Below, piece by piece: positions 25,845 to 35,205 of a stretch of 64,000 bases of DNA. The position numbers and the translations under genes are program-made. The notes below the pieces were generated by a model that was given only the letters and a program-made list of their open reading frames with translations, was not told the DNA's origin and did no database searches. Source of the stretch: Pelagadaptatus sp034112445 (GTDB lineage Bacteria; Pseudomonadota; Gammaproteobacteria; Pseudomonadales; Cellvibrionaceae); NCBI GenBank assembly GCA_034112445.1, contig JAWUVI010000018.1, forward strand, positions 1 to 64,000. The letters are read 5' to 3'. Numbering within the stretch: the first letter of the stretch is position 1; each line of letters starts with the position of its first letter.

Positions 25845-26813
25845 TTATTGGTGTAGTTCTTTTTCTGTAAAATCATCTGTGAACATGATGCTAGAGAGGT
25901 AGCGCTCTCCAGAATCGGGCAGTATTACCACAATATTTTTGTCTTTATTTTCAGGTCTCTCAGCAACTCGTAGTGCAGCAGTAAGAGCTGCGCCGCAAGA
26001 AATACCAGCTAAAATTCCTTCTTTCCGCATTAATTCTTTTGCGGTTTTAACGGCATCTTCGTTGCTGATTTTCTCGACGCTATCGATAAGAGAAAGGTCT
26101 AGATTTCCAGGAATAAAGCCTGCCCCAATACCTTGTATTTTATGTGGGCCAGGTGTTAATTCTAGGTTGTTTAATGTTTGAGAGATGATGGGTGAATCTT
26201 CTGGTTCGACAGCAATAATTTGGACTGATAAGTTCTTATCATTTTTTAAATAACGCGCAATGCCAGATATAGTGCCTCCAGTCCCGACGCCAGCAACAAC
26301 AATGTCTACTTTGCCGTCTAAATCGTTATATATTTCAGGGCCTGTGGTTTTTTGATGGATTTCAGGGTTTGCAGGATTTTCAAATTGTTTGGGCATGAAG
26401 GTGCCGTTGGGGTCGTTGGCGGCTATTTCTTCTGCTTTGGCCATTGCGCCTTTCATACCTAACTCACCTGGGGTTAACTCAAGTTCAGCACCTAATGCAT
26501 TAATGAGCTTACGGCGTTCAAGGCTCATGGTATTGGGCATGGTTAGTATCAATCGATAGCCTTTAGCAGCGCAAACAAAGGCCAACGCAATGCCGGTGTT
26601 ACCGCTTGTAGGTTCTACTACGGTCATTCCTGGTTTAAGTACACCTCTAATTTCAGCATCTAAAATCATGTTTGCCCCGATTCGGCATTTTACTGAGCCT
26701 GCGGGATTGCGAGATTCTAATTTAGCAAAGATAGATTTATCGGTAACCCGATTGAGTTTGACGAGTGGGGTATTACCTATTGATTGAGCGTTGTCTAAAT
26801 AAAGATGGGTCAT
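25845..26813 (-). CDS. cysK: Cysteine synthase A (O-acetylserine sulfhydrylase)
   Basis: A 322-aa PLP enzyme making cysteine from O-acetylserine and sulfide. PLP-binding Lys42 lies in NPAGSVKCRIG. The substrate loop is TSGNTGIA and the phosphate-binding loop is GVGTGGTISG. Length and N-terminus fit CysK better than CysM. It is monocistronic and convergent with sspB. A weak AT-only inverted repeat (25820-25849) overlaps its end. Confidence 0.94.
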   Translation of the reverse strand: MTHLYLDNAQSIGNTPLVKLNRVTDKSIFAKLESRNPAGSVKCRIGANMILDAEIRGVLKPGMTVVEPTSGNTGIALAFVCAAKGYRLILTMPNTMSLERRKLINALGAELELTPGELGMKGAMAKAEEIAANDPNGTFMPKQFENPANPEIHQKTTGPEIYNDLDGKVDIVVAGVGTGGTISGIARYLKNDKNLSVQIIAVEPEDSPIISQTLNNLELTPGPHKIQGIGAGFIPGNLDLSLIDSVEKISNEDAVKTAKELMRKEGILAGISCGAALTAALRVAERPENKDKNIVVILPDSGERYLSSIMFTDDFTEKELHQ

Positions 26814-26989
26814 TTTGTTGGTCCCTGAAATTAGTGATGTTTAAACGAGGTATATATATTTTTTTAGGATTATAAATTTATTTTTAATCTCTAATCCTTA
26901 TTTGTGAGAAGTCTTTAACTCAATAATACTAAGATCTAAGTTTCACCTTAATATAACTATAAAATCAACTAATTAAAGGAACCTTTTAA

Positions 26990-27607
26990 ATGGCACTTCT
27001 GGAACATACATTAGGAATTATGCTGCACCCCGATAGCGAGTGGAAAGCAATTAGAAATGAGCGTCATTCATTTATACAAGTATTTATGAGTCATGTACCC
27101 TTGCTGGCCTTAATCCCAACGCTAGCAACCTACTATGGTGTTACAAGGGTTGGTTGGAGTATTGGTGGTGGCGATCCTGTAATGCTGACTTCGGGAAGTG
27201 CAATGAGTTTGTGTGCGGCAACCTATATTGCTTTGCTGGCGAGCGTTTATGTTCTCGGCGAATTTGTAAATTGGATGTCAAAAACTTACGGCGTTAGAGA
27301 TAGTGCAGAAAAGCGCCATTATGAGGGAACGGCGTTAGCGGTTTATATTAGTACTCCGAGCTTTTTGGCTGGAATATTTATGGTTTACCCAGACCTTTGG
27401 GTTAATGCAGTAGCTATGGCTGTTGCCGTTGGTTATGGTATTTATCTTGTTTATGAGGGTATTCCAATTTTGATGAATATAAATAAGGATCAAGCATTTA
27501 TGTATGCCACATCAGTTGTAACGGTAGCGTTAGTTGTCGCTGTGACTGTTCGTATTATGTCTGTCATAGTATGGGGTATGGGTGTGGGCCCCGTGTATGT
27601 TAATTAG
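26990..27607 (+). CDS. Yip1-family (DUF1282-like) inner-membrane protein
   Basis: A 205-aa polytopic protein of the Yip1/DUF1282 type with about five membrane segments after a soluble N-terminus. The opening pattern, HTLGIMLHPDSEWKAIRNE, is typical of these proteins in gammaproteobacteria. The function is unknown. AAGGAA lies at a suitable distance before the ATG. It is monocistronic and ends at a shared hairpin. Confidence 0.8.
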   Translation: MALLEHTLGIMLHPDSEWKAIRNERHSFIQVFMSHVPLLALIPTLATYYGVTRVGWSIGGGDPVMLTSGSAMSLCAATYIALLASVYVLGEFVNWMSKTYGVRDSAEKRHYEGTALAVYISTPSFLAGIFMVYPDLWVNAVAMAVAVGYGIYLVYEGIPILMNINKDQAFMYATSVVTVALVVAVTVRIMSVIVWGMGVGPVYVN

Positions 27608-27635
27608 CTAAAATTAGACGTTTCCGTAAAAATTA

Positions 27636-27660
27636 AACCAGCAATTTGCTGGTTTTTTTA
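27636..27660. terminator. Bidirectional terminator between the Yip1 gene and the M48 gene
   Basis: Arms AAACCAGC and GCTGGTTT around a 5-nt AT loop, followed by a T-run on the plus strand and preceded by an A-rich tract. The right part touches the stop of the convergent protease gene. Confidence 0.85.
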
Positions 27661-29571
27661 TGCCTGGATATTTTCTTGAAGTAAGGGTGGGGCAGGGCAC
27701 TCTAAGCAATAGGCTATGGCTCTAAAGAGCTCATACTCTGTTGTGGAGACATTTTCGTTTGATTGAATAATATGAATAATAGACTTGAGAAGTTGAGGTT
27801 TCTTTAGGGGGGATAGTTGATTCAATCTCGCTAAGCTATCATCAAGCATTGGCAAGCTAAGTTGATCTTTTGCAATTAGTTCTAGGCCGTTTAAGTTTAA
27901 TAAATTAAGTGCTTCACTATAGGTAGATAGATGGTTAGCCGTTTTAAGATCATCGCTATGAATAATAAAACTCAGTAATTGCTGACACGCGAGTTTTAGT
28001 TGAGGGAATGACTTTGTAGCTCTCAGGCTAATATTTTTATTCTCAAGCTTATTTTTGAGTAATCTATACATCGACCATTCAAATATAGATACGTGATTGT
28101 CTACTTTAATTAGATGGATCACATTTTTTTTAAAGACAGCTTCTTGGCTAGGAGATAGTTGACTCAATGCGGGAAGGCATAATTCAAATAAAGGTAATCT
28201 CTCCTTGTCTGAAAGTCGTTGTGTGTATTGAAAAAGCTCTTCAGTTAATTTGAAGATAATAGGATGCGCTCGAGTTTTAAGTTCCTGCCAGTTATTTTTT
28301 GATTGGTTATTGTTGGCCAATAACAAGCAGTAAATGATGGCTCTTGCAGAGAAAGAGTTTTGGCTTGCGAGGGTTAATTTCTCAGGTAACGTGGCCAGTA
28401 AAAGCTTCGAATGTATAAGGTTTTCAGGGGTTATTTCTCCAATAGTATCTATTGCCTGTTTCGGGTTATCTGGCGGTTGCGAAAAGCTACTAACACTATC
28501 TTTGTGATTTTTGTGAGGTTCTGGATTAAGGCTTGATGATGAAAATGACTCATCCCAATTTGGTTTTATTCGTCTGATTCGCTCTGCAAGAGGAGGGTGT
28601 GTTGCAAATAATTTAAAAAACGATGAAGTAAGCGCATTACCAAAAAACAAATGACTAAATTGTTCTGTGTTGGGATGCGTTAACTGTGAGTGGCTATGAT
28701 GCCCTCCAATTTTTTGCAGTGCGCTGCTAATACCTTCAGGGTTACGGGTGAATTGAACCGCTGAGGCGTCGGCTAAAAATTCACGTTGGCGACTGACAGC
28801 AGACTTAATTATTTTGCCAAAAAATATCCCTATATAGCCAACAGCGAATAACGCTAGACCAAGAATGGCTGCATTGTTTTTACTGTTACGTCGAGAGTGA
28901 TATGAGCGACGATCGCCACGCATTATTGACCGACCAATTAAGCCGATAAGTAAAATACCATGCAAAATACCGGTTAAACGCATATTAATAAGCATGTCGC
29001 CATGCAGGATATGACTAAACTCATGAGCTACTACTCCTTGTAGTTCGTCACGAGAGAGCGAACTGATGCAACCTCTGGTTAAACCGATGGCTGCGTTCTG
29101 TGGTTTTGTTCCTGCTGCGAAGGCGTTAAGACCATCCTCATTAAGCAGGTAAAGATTTGGTATAGGAGTTCCAGAGGCTATTGCCATTTCCGCAATAACA
29201 TTAAGGGCTTTGCGTTCATCGGAATTGTCTGTGTCAGGAAGTACTAGTGTGCCTCCAAGTGATGCAGCAACAAAATCCCCTCCCTGAGAAAGCTGGCGAG
29301 TCTTGTATAAAGTGCCAGCTAAAATTACTGAGCCAACAAAAAAACTGATTATGCCCAGTAGCTCCCAATTTAAAATTTGATCAAGAGGGATGTTGCTTGA
29401 TTCAAGGTCATAGTGGTTAAAACCTTTATTATTATTGTAAGTAAAATAGTAAATAAATGCCGAAACAACGGCTGTTGTAATCGCTATTAATGACGCTACC
29501 GCCAAAATAAATAATGCAATTAACTTATTGGTGTTTTTCTTGGCTTGGTCTTGGTGTTCGAAAAAATTCAT
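27658..29571 (-). CDS. M48-family (HtpX-like) membrane metallopeptidase with long C-terminal region
   Basis: A 637-aa protease. Two N-terminal membrane segments (about 18-42 and 71-90) precede an M48 domain with the zinc motif HEFSH (183-187) and third ligand Glu264 in REFLADASA. Two more membrane segments lie between these (about 200-215 and 235-252). Residues from about 330 form a long, soluble, helical region not found in HtpX (about 290 aa). It is 3 bp after a lemA gene, and LemA-M48 pairs are common. The substrate is unknown. Confidence 0.87.
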   Translation of the reverse strand: MNFFEHQDQAKKNTNKLIALFILAVASLIAITTAVVSAFIYYFTYNNNKGFNHYDLESSNIPLDQILNWELLGIISFFVGSVILAGTLYKTRQLSQGGDFVAASLGGTLVLPDTDNSDERKALNVIAEMAIASGTPIPNLYLLNEDGLNAFAAGTKPQNAAIGLTRGCISSLSRDELQGVVAHEFSHILHGDMLINMRLTGILHGILLIGLIGRSIMRGDRRSYHSRRNSKNNAAILGLALFAVGYIGIFFGKIIKSAVSRQREFLADASAVQFTRNPEGISSALQKIGGHHSHSQLTHPNTEQFSHLFFGNALTSSFFKLFATHPPLAERIRRIKPNWDESFSSSSLNPEPHKNHKDSVSSFSQPPDNPKQAIDTIGEITPENLIHSKLLLATLPEKLTLASQNSFSARAIIYCLLLANNNQSKNNWQELKTRAHPIIFKLTEELFQYTQRLSDKERLPLFELCLPALSQLSPSQEAVFKKNVIHLIKVDNHVSIFEWSMYRLLKNKLENKNISLRATKSFPQLKLACQQLLSFIIHSDDLKTANHLSTYSEALNLLNLNGLELIAKDQLSLPMLDDSLARLNQLSPLKKPQLLKSIIHIIQSNENVSTTEYELFRAIAYCLECPAPPLLQENIQA

Positions 29572-29574
29572 ATG

Positions 29575-30171
29575 TTAGAACGATACTTTAGGCGCAGCTT
29601 GGATGGCGGCTGAATCATCAAAATCAAGTAGGCTCATATCATTGGCGTGACCAAAAGATCGACTAAAAACAACCGGAGGAAAAGACTGCTTATAAGTGTT
29701 GTAAGCGGTAATTGAATCGTTAAAAGCTTGCCGGGAAAAAGCCACTTTATTCTCAGTGCTGCTGAGCTCTTCAGATAACCGAATCATATTCTCATTAGCT
29801 TTCAGGTCAGGGTAAGCTTCCACAACAATATTCATCTTGCTAAGAGCTTGGCCTAGGGACTTTTCAGATTGGCTAAGGGTTGACATTCTGGATGTGCTGC
29901 CGGGTGATTGACTCGCTTGCTGTAACTCTCCTGCGGCATTGTTTCTCGCAGCAATAACCGCCTCAAGAGTTTCTCTTTCATGCTTTAAGTAGCCTTTAGC
30001 GGTATCAACAAGGTTTGGAATTAAGTCGTAGCGTCGTTTTAATTGCACCTCTATTTGTGAAAACGAATTATCGGCTCTGTTCTTTAATTTGACCAACTGG
30101 TTATAAATGCCAGCTATATATAAAACAGAAAAAATTAAGGCTACCCAAATAATAATAGTGGAGATTTCCAT
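29575..30171 (-). CDS. lemA: LemA-family membrane protein
   Basis: A 198-aa LemA protein: an N-terminal membrane helix (about 4-22), then a long helical domain with the family pattern YNQLVKLKNRADNSFSQIEVQL and RRYDLIPNLVDTAKGYLKHE. The function of bacterial LemA is not established; it is often paired with M48 peptidases or TPM proteins, as here. It is the promoter-proximal gene of the pair. Confidence 0.92.
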   Translation of the reverse strand: MEISTIIIWVALIFSVLYIAGIYNQLVKLKNRADNSFSQIEVQLKRRYDLIPNLVDTAKGYLKHERETLEAVIAARNNAAGELQQASQSPGSTSRMSTLSQSEKSLGQALSKMNIVVEAYPDLKANENMIRLSEELSSTENKVAFSRQAFNDSITAYNTYKQSFPPVVFSRSFGHANDMSLLDFDDSAAIQAAPKVSF

Positions 30172-30246
30172 GTTGAATCCTTGTGATTTTTAATTAGAAA
30201 AATATTGGTTAACGAAACTCAATTCATCCATTGGCTTTTCTGATTA

Positions 30247-30408
30247 TTAAGTAAAATAAAACCAGAGAAAAATAGCCAAGCTGATTACCGCTAAATAAAT
30301 GGAGGCTATGTGGCGGCGATAGTGCAAGTCGATCTCCTTGATGTACTGACGTTCAAACCAGTTGGTGCTAGAGCTTGGACCTCTCTGGTTTTTCCACTGT
30401 GGGTATAT
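30247..30408 (-). other. Possible small tail-anchored protein or 5'-truncated gene remnant
   Basis: A 53-codon stretch open between stops, upstream of lemA on the same strand. It reads like protein: a charged part (WFERQYIKEIDLHYRRH) followed by a 20-residue hydrophobic C-terminus ending LWFYFT. It has no ATG or GTG; the only conventional start is TTG at 30327 (26 aa), without a good ribosome-binding site. It may be the tail of a decayed gene, or chance. It was judged by eye only. Confidence 0.25.
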
Positions 30409-30462
30409 TCAGGTAAACTATTGCTAATGTGAAAATTTATTTCAATCAGTATAGGTGATTTT

Positions 30463-31638
30463 ATGAGTGATTCGGTCGTTATTGTTGGTATGGCGCGTAC
30501 GGCAATGGGAGGTATGCAAGGCATGTTTAGCAGTGTGTCAGCAACCCAGCTTGGTGCTGAGGTAATTGCTGGAGCGCTGAATGACGCAGGTGTGCCAGCA
30601 GCGGATGTTGACGAGGTGCTAATGGGTTGTGTGCTGCCCGCGGGTTTAGGGCAGGCTCCGGCAAGACAGGCCGCTTTAGCTGCTGGAATAAACAATACTA
30701 CGCCGTGCACAACCTTAAATAAGGTGTGTGGCTCAGGTATGAAAACCGTCATGATGGCTCACGATGCGATTTTAGCCGGCAGTGTTGATGTGGTTATTGC
30801 CGGTGGTATGGAAAGTATGACGAATGCACCCTATTTAATGCCGCAAGGACGTTCAGGTTATCGCTTTGGTCATGGTGAGCTGTTAGACCATATGCTCTAT
30901 GACGGCTTGCAGGATGCCTATTCAGGTGGTGCTATGGGCGTTTTTGCGGAAGCTTGTGCGAGCCACTACTCTTTTTCTCGTGAAGCTCAAGATGCCTATG
31001 CATTAGAGTCTTTGTCTCGAGCTAAAGCGGCCATAGAGAAAGGTCTTTTTAAGCGTGAAATTGTGCCAGTGGTGATAAAAAACCGTAAGGGTGAAGTCAC
31101 CATTGATACCGATGAGCAGCCTGGCAATGCCATGCCGGATAAAATTCCAATGTTACGGCCTGCTTTTCAAAAAGATGGAACGGTAACGGCAGCTAATGCT
31201 AGTTCTATTTCTGATGGCGCGGCGGCTTTGGTATTGATGCGTCAAAGCGAAGCGGATAAGCGTGGTTTAAAAATTATCGCTAAAATCAAAGGTCATAGTC
31301 AGAACGCACAAGAGCCTGAGTGGTTCACTACGGCGCCAGTTGGAGCTATGCAAAAATTGATGCACCGCTTGCGCTGGACACCTGAGCAAGTTGATTTATT
31401 TGAGATTAATGAAGCATTTGCTGTTGTTGCTATGGCCGCTATGCAAGAGCTGGAGATTCCGCACTCTAAAGTTAATGTGCACGGTGGAGCTTGCGCGCTT
31501 GGGCATCCTCTAGGGGCCTCGGGAGCCAGAATTTTGGTCACCTTAATTGGTGCGATGGAACACTATGATAAAAATACTGGAGTGGCCAGTTTATGCATTG
31601 GCGGTGGTGAGGCTACCGCCATTGCAGTTGAGCGTTAA
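30463..31638 (+). CDS. Acetyl-CoA C-acyltransferase (thiolase)
   Basis: A 391-aa thiolase. The nucleophile Cys89 lies in NKVCGSGMK. NEAFAVV, GGACALGHPLGASG (His) and the C-terminal CIGGGEA (second Cys) complete the active site. These thiolases condense or cleave acyl-CoA in beta-oxidation, ketone or PHB pathways. Sequence alone suggests the acetoacetyl-CoA type (AtoB/PhaA-like), but the specificity is not fixed. It is monocistronic, and its stop codon overlaps that of convergent dolP. Confidence 0.92.
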   Translation: MSDSVVIVGMARTAMGGMQGMFSSVSATQLGAEVIAGALNDAGVPAADVDEVLMGCVLPAGLGQAPARQAALAAGINNTTPCTTLNKVCGSGMKTVMMAHDAILAGSVDVVIAGGMESMTNAPYLMPQGRSGYRFGHGELLDHMLYDGLQDAYSGGAMGVFAEACASHYSFSREAQDAYALESLSRAKAAIEKGLFKREIVPVVIKNRKGEVTIDTDEQPGNAMPDKIPMLRPAFQKDGTVTAANASSISDGAAALVLMRQSEADKRGLKIIAKIKGHSQNAQEPEWFTTAPVGAMQKLMHRLRWTPEQVDLFEINEAFAVVAMAAMQELEIPHSKVNVHGGACALGHPLGASGARILVTLIGAMEHYDKNTGVASLCIGGGEATAIAVER

Positions 31639-32210
31639 TCTATATATTCGATGGCTTTTACTACTTTTTGGACACCGCCAATGCGACTGACTGTGTTGGC
31701 GGCTTTCTCTGCTTCAATCCGAGAAAGTAATCCTAAGACGTAAACGGTACCGCTCTCGGTAACTATTTTAATCCTCCTGCTATTAATATCTTTATCATTC
31801 AATAGTACCGCTTTTACTTTGGCGGTAAGCCAAGTGTCGTTGGCTCTGGATAAAACAGACGTGCGGCCCTGCACTTGCAACTCGTTGAATACCTGTCGAA
31901 CTGAATGAATAGCTCTTACCGTGTTGCCGGCTTGCTCTCGCATTTTTCCGCTACCAACTTCACCCGTTAAAAGAATCACCCCGTTAAATGCGACTACATT
32001 TATGTGTGCAATTTTTAATTCAGGGCTGGCTTTTCGGATATTTACTTTGGCAACTGTTTCTAATTTCTCATCGTCTATGAGACTGCCAAAGGTGCGCTTT
32101 CCAGAATCAATCTGCAGTGGTTGTGATGTGGTTGCATCAATAATAGAGGCGCAGCTCGTTATTAAGGTTAAATATATCGATAAAGTAATAAAGCGTTGAA
32201 TTTTTATCAT
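31635..32210 (-). CDS. dolP: DolP (YraP), dual-BON-domain lipoprotein
   Basis: A 191-aa outer-membrane lipoprotein with lipobox Cys20 (LITSC) and two BON domains (about 47-115 and 125-190, each with a VLTGEV-like or VYVLGLL-like core). In E. coli DolP supports outer-membrane integrity and BAM function. It overlaps the diaA stop by 4 bp, so translation is probably coupled. Confidence 0.92.
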   Translation of the reverse strand: MIKIQRFITLSIYLTLITSCASIIDATTSQPLQIDSGKRTFGSLIDDEKLETVAKVNIRKASPELKIAHINVVAFNGVILLTGEVGSGKMREQAGNTVRAIHSVRQVFNELQVQGRTSVLSRANDTWLTAKVKAVLLNDKDINSRRIKIVTESGTVYVLGLLSRIEAEKAANTVSRIGGVQKVVKAIEYID

Positions 32211-32806
32211 TCCTGGCTCCCAAATAGTTGTTGATCAACTAAGTCACATAAGCAAAAAATACTTAACAAATGAATTTCGTGAATCCGCGCCCGAGAATCG
32301 ATAGGCACTCTAAGTTCTAAATCGTTGGCGTCTAATACGGATTTTATGTCTCCGCCGTCGCGGCCGGAAAAAACAATAATATTAATGTCTCTGTCATGGG
32401 CTGCGGTAACGGCTTGGATTAAATTACTAGGATTCCCGCTGGTGGTAATGATGACGAGAACGTCACCGGGATTTCCCAAGGCGCGTATTTGTTTGGCAAA
32501 TACCTCATTTAAGCTGTAATCGTTAGCAATGGCCGTTTGCACTGAAAAATCCACACTTAAAGATATGGCGGGAAGACTAGGTCTCTCTCTTTCAAAGCGG
32601 TTCAGTAAATTAGTAGTAAGGATCTGAGCGTTGGCAGACGATGTGCCGTTGCCAAGCGAGAGTAGCTTGCCTCCATTGAGCAGGCTTTCAGTGATTATCT
32701 CACTTGCCTCTACTAGTAAAGGGGCGAGGTATTCTCCGGCTTGCATTTTAGCTTCAATACTTTCGTGAAAAAGATTTATAACTCGTTGTTCCATAAATAG
32801 CTTCAA
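32207..32806 (-). CDS. diaA: DiaA-type SIS-domain protein
   Basis: A 199-aa single-SIS-domain protein of the DiaA/GmhA group. The SIS core includes LLSLGNGTSSANAQ and ITTSGNPSNLIQA. In E. coli DiaA binds DnaA and promotes initiation at oriC; GmhA isomerises sedoheptulose 7-phosphate. Position between yraN and dolP favours DiaA. Upstream lies a decaying 21-bp tandem repeat. Confidence 0.88.
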   Translation of the reverse strand: MKLFMEQRVINLFHESIEAKMQAGEYLAPLLVEASEIITESLLNGGKLLSLGNGTSSANAQILTTNLLNRFERERPSLPAISLSVDFSVQTAIANDYSLNEVFAKQIRALGNPGDVLVIITTSGNPSNLIQAVTAAHDRDINIIVFSGRDGGDIKSVLDANDLELRVPIDSRARIHEIHLLSIFCLCDLVDQQLFGSQE

Positions 32807-32813
32807 TTAAATG

Positions 32814-32876
32814 TTAGTGTTTTGTCTTGAAATGTTAATGTTGTGTATTTAAATATTAATGTTGTGTATTTAAATG
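32814..32876. repeat. Three 21-bp tandem repeats between diaA and yraN
   Basis: Three adjacent 21-bp units start at 32814, 32835 and 32856. The last two are identical but for the final base, and the first has diverged. A decayed fourth may start at 32877. They lie in the 93-bp spacer of an operon. Confidence 0.8.
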
Positions 32877-32899
32877 TTAGAGCTTTGTTTTGGCTCGGG

Positions 32900-33310
32900 T
32901 TATGCGGTAAAAGCATTTTTGAGCCATTCAATGTTTGTGGCGTTTACTGTTGGCTGGGCTGAGAGGGAGCCAGAAATTCCAACCACATCAAAGCGGCACG
33001 CTCGGCTTTCTGTTAAGCCATGTTTCTGTAAAAAATAACTGGCCGTCTTTATTAGCTTTTGTTGTTTTTTATAGTCAACTGTCTCGCTACCGGATCCGTG
33101 ATGGATATTTTTTCTATAGCGAACCTCAACAAAGATTAAGTGCTGGTTATCCTCCATGATCAGGTCTATTTCCCCTGTTTTATAGCGGAAGTTTTTTGCC
33201 ACAGTACGTAGGCCTTGATTCAATAGATATGCTTCGGCGAAACTCTCTCCTTTATCGCCTTTTTGTTTGGTGGTGCCTAGCTTTTTAATGGCTGTTCGAA
33301 AATTTAACAT
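32900..33310 (-). CDS. yraN: YraN, UPF0102 putative nuclease-fold protein
   Basis: A 136-aa UPF0102 protein with a PD-(D/E)xK-like core: GEIDLIMED followed by LIFVEVRYRK, the expected Asp and Glu positions. The biochemical activity is not established. It starts 1 base inside the lpoA stop (TAATG arrangement), so it is coupled to lpoA, as in E. coli. Confidence 0.92.
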   Translation of the reverse strand: MLNFRTAIKKLGTTKQKGDKGESFAEAYLLNQGLRTVAKNFRYKTGEIDLIMEDNQHLIFVEVRYRKNIHHGSGSETVDYKKQQKLIKTASYFLQKHGLTESRACRFDVVGISGSLSAQPTVNATNIEWLKNAFTA

Positions 33311-35172
33311 TATTTGCTGACAGTCATTGGCAGTGGTGTCGCTATACCTTGCTGTATTTTAGCCCATACTTGTTCGCGCTCTATGTAGTTGTTATTGAGA
33401 GATAGAGAGCCGGTAACACCATACAGTTTGGTTGCTGGTATTTTTTGCATTTGTTTTAGTCTTGGATAAAGATGATAAGTGTCCACACCTAAGGCATAAA
33501 GGCGTTGGTATGATGGTGCTGGTTTCACGCTCTTGGCTATGGTGGTTTTGATGGTGTTATCTTTTTCAAAAAACCAAGGCAGTGTTGTAAAGCGAATGCC
33601 ATTCATGTCGCGATCTTTCTTGCTGTCATCCTCACCAGTATATATATGGCTTGAGGCATAAATAGGTATGCGGCTGGCATAATGGAAATCAAGAGTTGGT
33701 TTTATTTGACGCGCTTCGTTGTGCTTGGCAACCAAAAAAATCATGTCGATGTCTTGACGTCTACGTGGCTCAAATTCCATTTGCTGATTAAGCAAGTTTT
33801 TTATGTTTTTAGAGCGAAGCTCGCTGTCTGATATGTTTAACGCAGATTTAATCGTGTTTGAATAATTTTGTTGTTCTGAAAAGGCTTGCGAGGTAACGAT
33901 GGTGCCGCCTAGCTCCAGCCATACTGTTTGAAATGCATCAGCGCTTCGCTTTCCCCAGCTGGTATCAGTGTAGAGAATCATGGCTTGCCTATGGCCTTCT
34001 ACCCAAGCTCTTTGGGCAACTTGTCGGCCTTCATCTTCAGTGGATAAGCCAAACTGATAAAGATTTTCGGTTGGTTCTAATGTTTTCGTATCGCTATAGT
34101 TAACGGCCAGTGTTGGTACTTTGATTTCGTCTAGTGCGGCTAACTTGGAGACGTTTGATTTTTTTAGGGGACCGATAATAAGCTGAGAGCCATCGGCGAC
34201 GGCTGAGTTGTATATGGTCTCAATGTCGCCTGCTGATGTGTCATAAAATGCAATTTCGGGGACTTTAGTTTTCTGCGCAATTGCCTGATAGTGGGCCGCC
34301 ATAAAACCATCTCTGATGGCGTCGGAAGCCTTTTTAAAATTGCCTTGCTGTGGCAATAATAATGCAATACGAGTTGGGCGCTCAGAAATCAAGCGCTGCA
34401 AAAACTGCAAGTCACTCGGTAGCCTTAAGCTGGCAGGGTGTTCTGGCCTGTATCTTACCCAGTTGTTAATTTGAGCTTGCTGTAATTCAAGATTAGATTG
34501 ATTGTCTTTGCTAATAAGCGCCAGTTCGTACCAGCCTTTTAATTCGAAGTTGGCAGACTGTTCAAGGCCTTTGTGCAATTCAGAGGTGGGCATGCTCATA
34601 AGTGAATGCCATAGCGCATCTTGGTTTGACAGGTCGAGCTCGGGGGTTTGGCCATATATATTGATCAAGGGTTGCAAGGCAAGCCTCTCGGAAACGCTGG
34701 CATGCGGCTCCCCTAATATTAAAAATAAGTCAGCCCTACGCTGCCTTAGGGTTACTTGGTCGGCGATGCTGATACCTTGCCAGACCTTATCTAGGCGCTC
34801 ATCGGTTAATATGCGTTGGGCTAAAAAATACGCATCATCAGTAAGAGCTATATCACTGAAAAGAAGTGAATATTGGATGAAGTTTGATGGGCTGAGTGCG
34901 GCAGAGTTGATTGAGGCTAGAATGTTACGCGCCCATGATTTTTCGTTTCTATTGTAAATATGTTGAGCCGCTTCAAACAATAATTGTTCTTTTTGAGGCG
35001 AATTGCTTGTTTGGGCTCGCTCTAATAAAGCGTTGGCGTCTACTTGCGGGGTGAGGTATTCAACCACCGCTGGCGTGTTTGAGATAACGGGTGGCGTGCT
35101 TTGGCAGCCCCACAAAAAAAATAAAGAGAGAATCAATAGAGAACAACGCCCCGTCATTGTCGTAAACTGCAT
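33310..35172 (-). CDS. lpoA: LpoA, lipoprotein activator of PBP1A
   Basis: A 620-aa outer-membrane lipoprotein with lipobox Cys23 (LWGC). An N-terminal TPR-like helical domain (about 40-270) is followed by a periplasmic-binding-protein-like domain (about 280-605, beginning RIALLLPQQGNFKKAS). In E. coli LpoA reaches through the cell wall to stimulate PBP1A. It is divergent from rsmI by 33 bp, the conserved pairing. Confidence 0.93.
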   Translation of the reverse strand: MQFTTMTGRCSLLILSLFFLWGCQSTPPVISNTPAVVEYLTPQVDANALLERAQTSNSPQKEQLLFEAAQHIYNRNEKSWARNILASINSAALSPSNFIQYSLLFSDIALTDDAYFLAQRILTDERLDKVWQGISIADQVTLRQRRADLFLILGEPHASVSERLALQPLINIYGQTPELDLSNQDALWHSLMSMPTSELHKGLEQSANFELKGWYELALISKDNQSNLELQQAQINNWVRYRPEHPASLRLPSDLQFLQRLISERPTRIALLLPQQGNFKKASDAIRDGFMAAHYQAIAQKTKVPEIAFYDTSAGDIETIYNSAVADGSQLIIGPLKKSNVSKLAALDEIKVPTLAVNYSDTKTLEPTENLYQFGLSTEDEGRQVAQRAWVEGHRQAMILYTDTSWGKRSADAFQTVWLELGGTIVTSQAFSEQQNYSNTIKSALNISDSELRSKNIKNLLNQQMEFEPRRRQDIDMIFLVAKHNEARQIKPTLDFHYASRIPIYASSHIYTGEDDSKKDRDMNGIRFTTLPWFFEKDNTIKTTIAKSVKPAPSYQRLYALGVDTYHLYPRLKQMQKIPATKLYGVTGSLSLNNNYIEREQVWAKIQQGIATPLPMTVSK

Positions 35173-35205
35173 ATTTTAGCCTTAAGCATAAGAGAGATTA
35201 ACATT

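Noticed and set aside
30306..30752. A 148-codon minus-strand frame over the thiolase start
   Set aside because: Most of it is antisense to a strongly conserved thiolase and its Pro/Ser/Thr/Ala-rich content is a typical antisense shadow.
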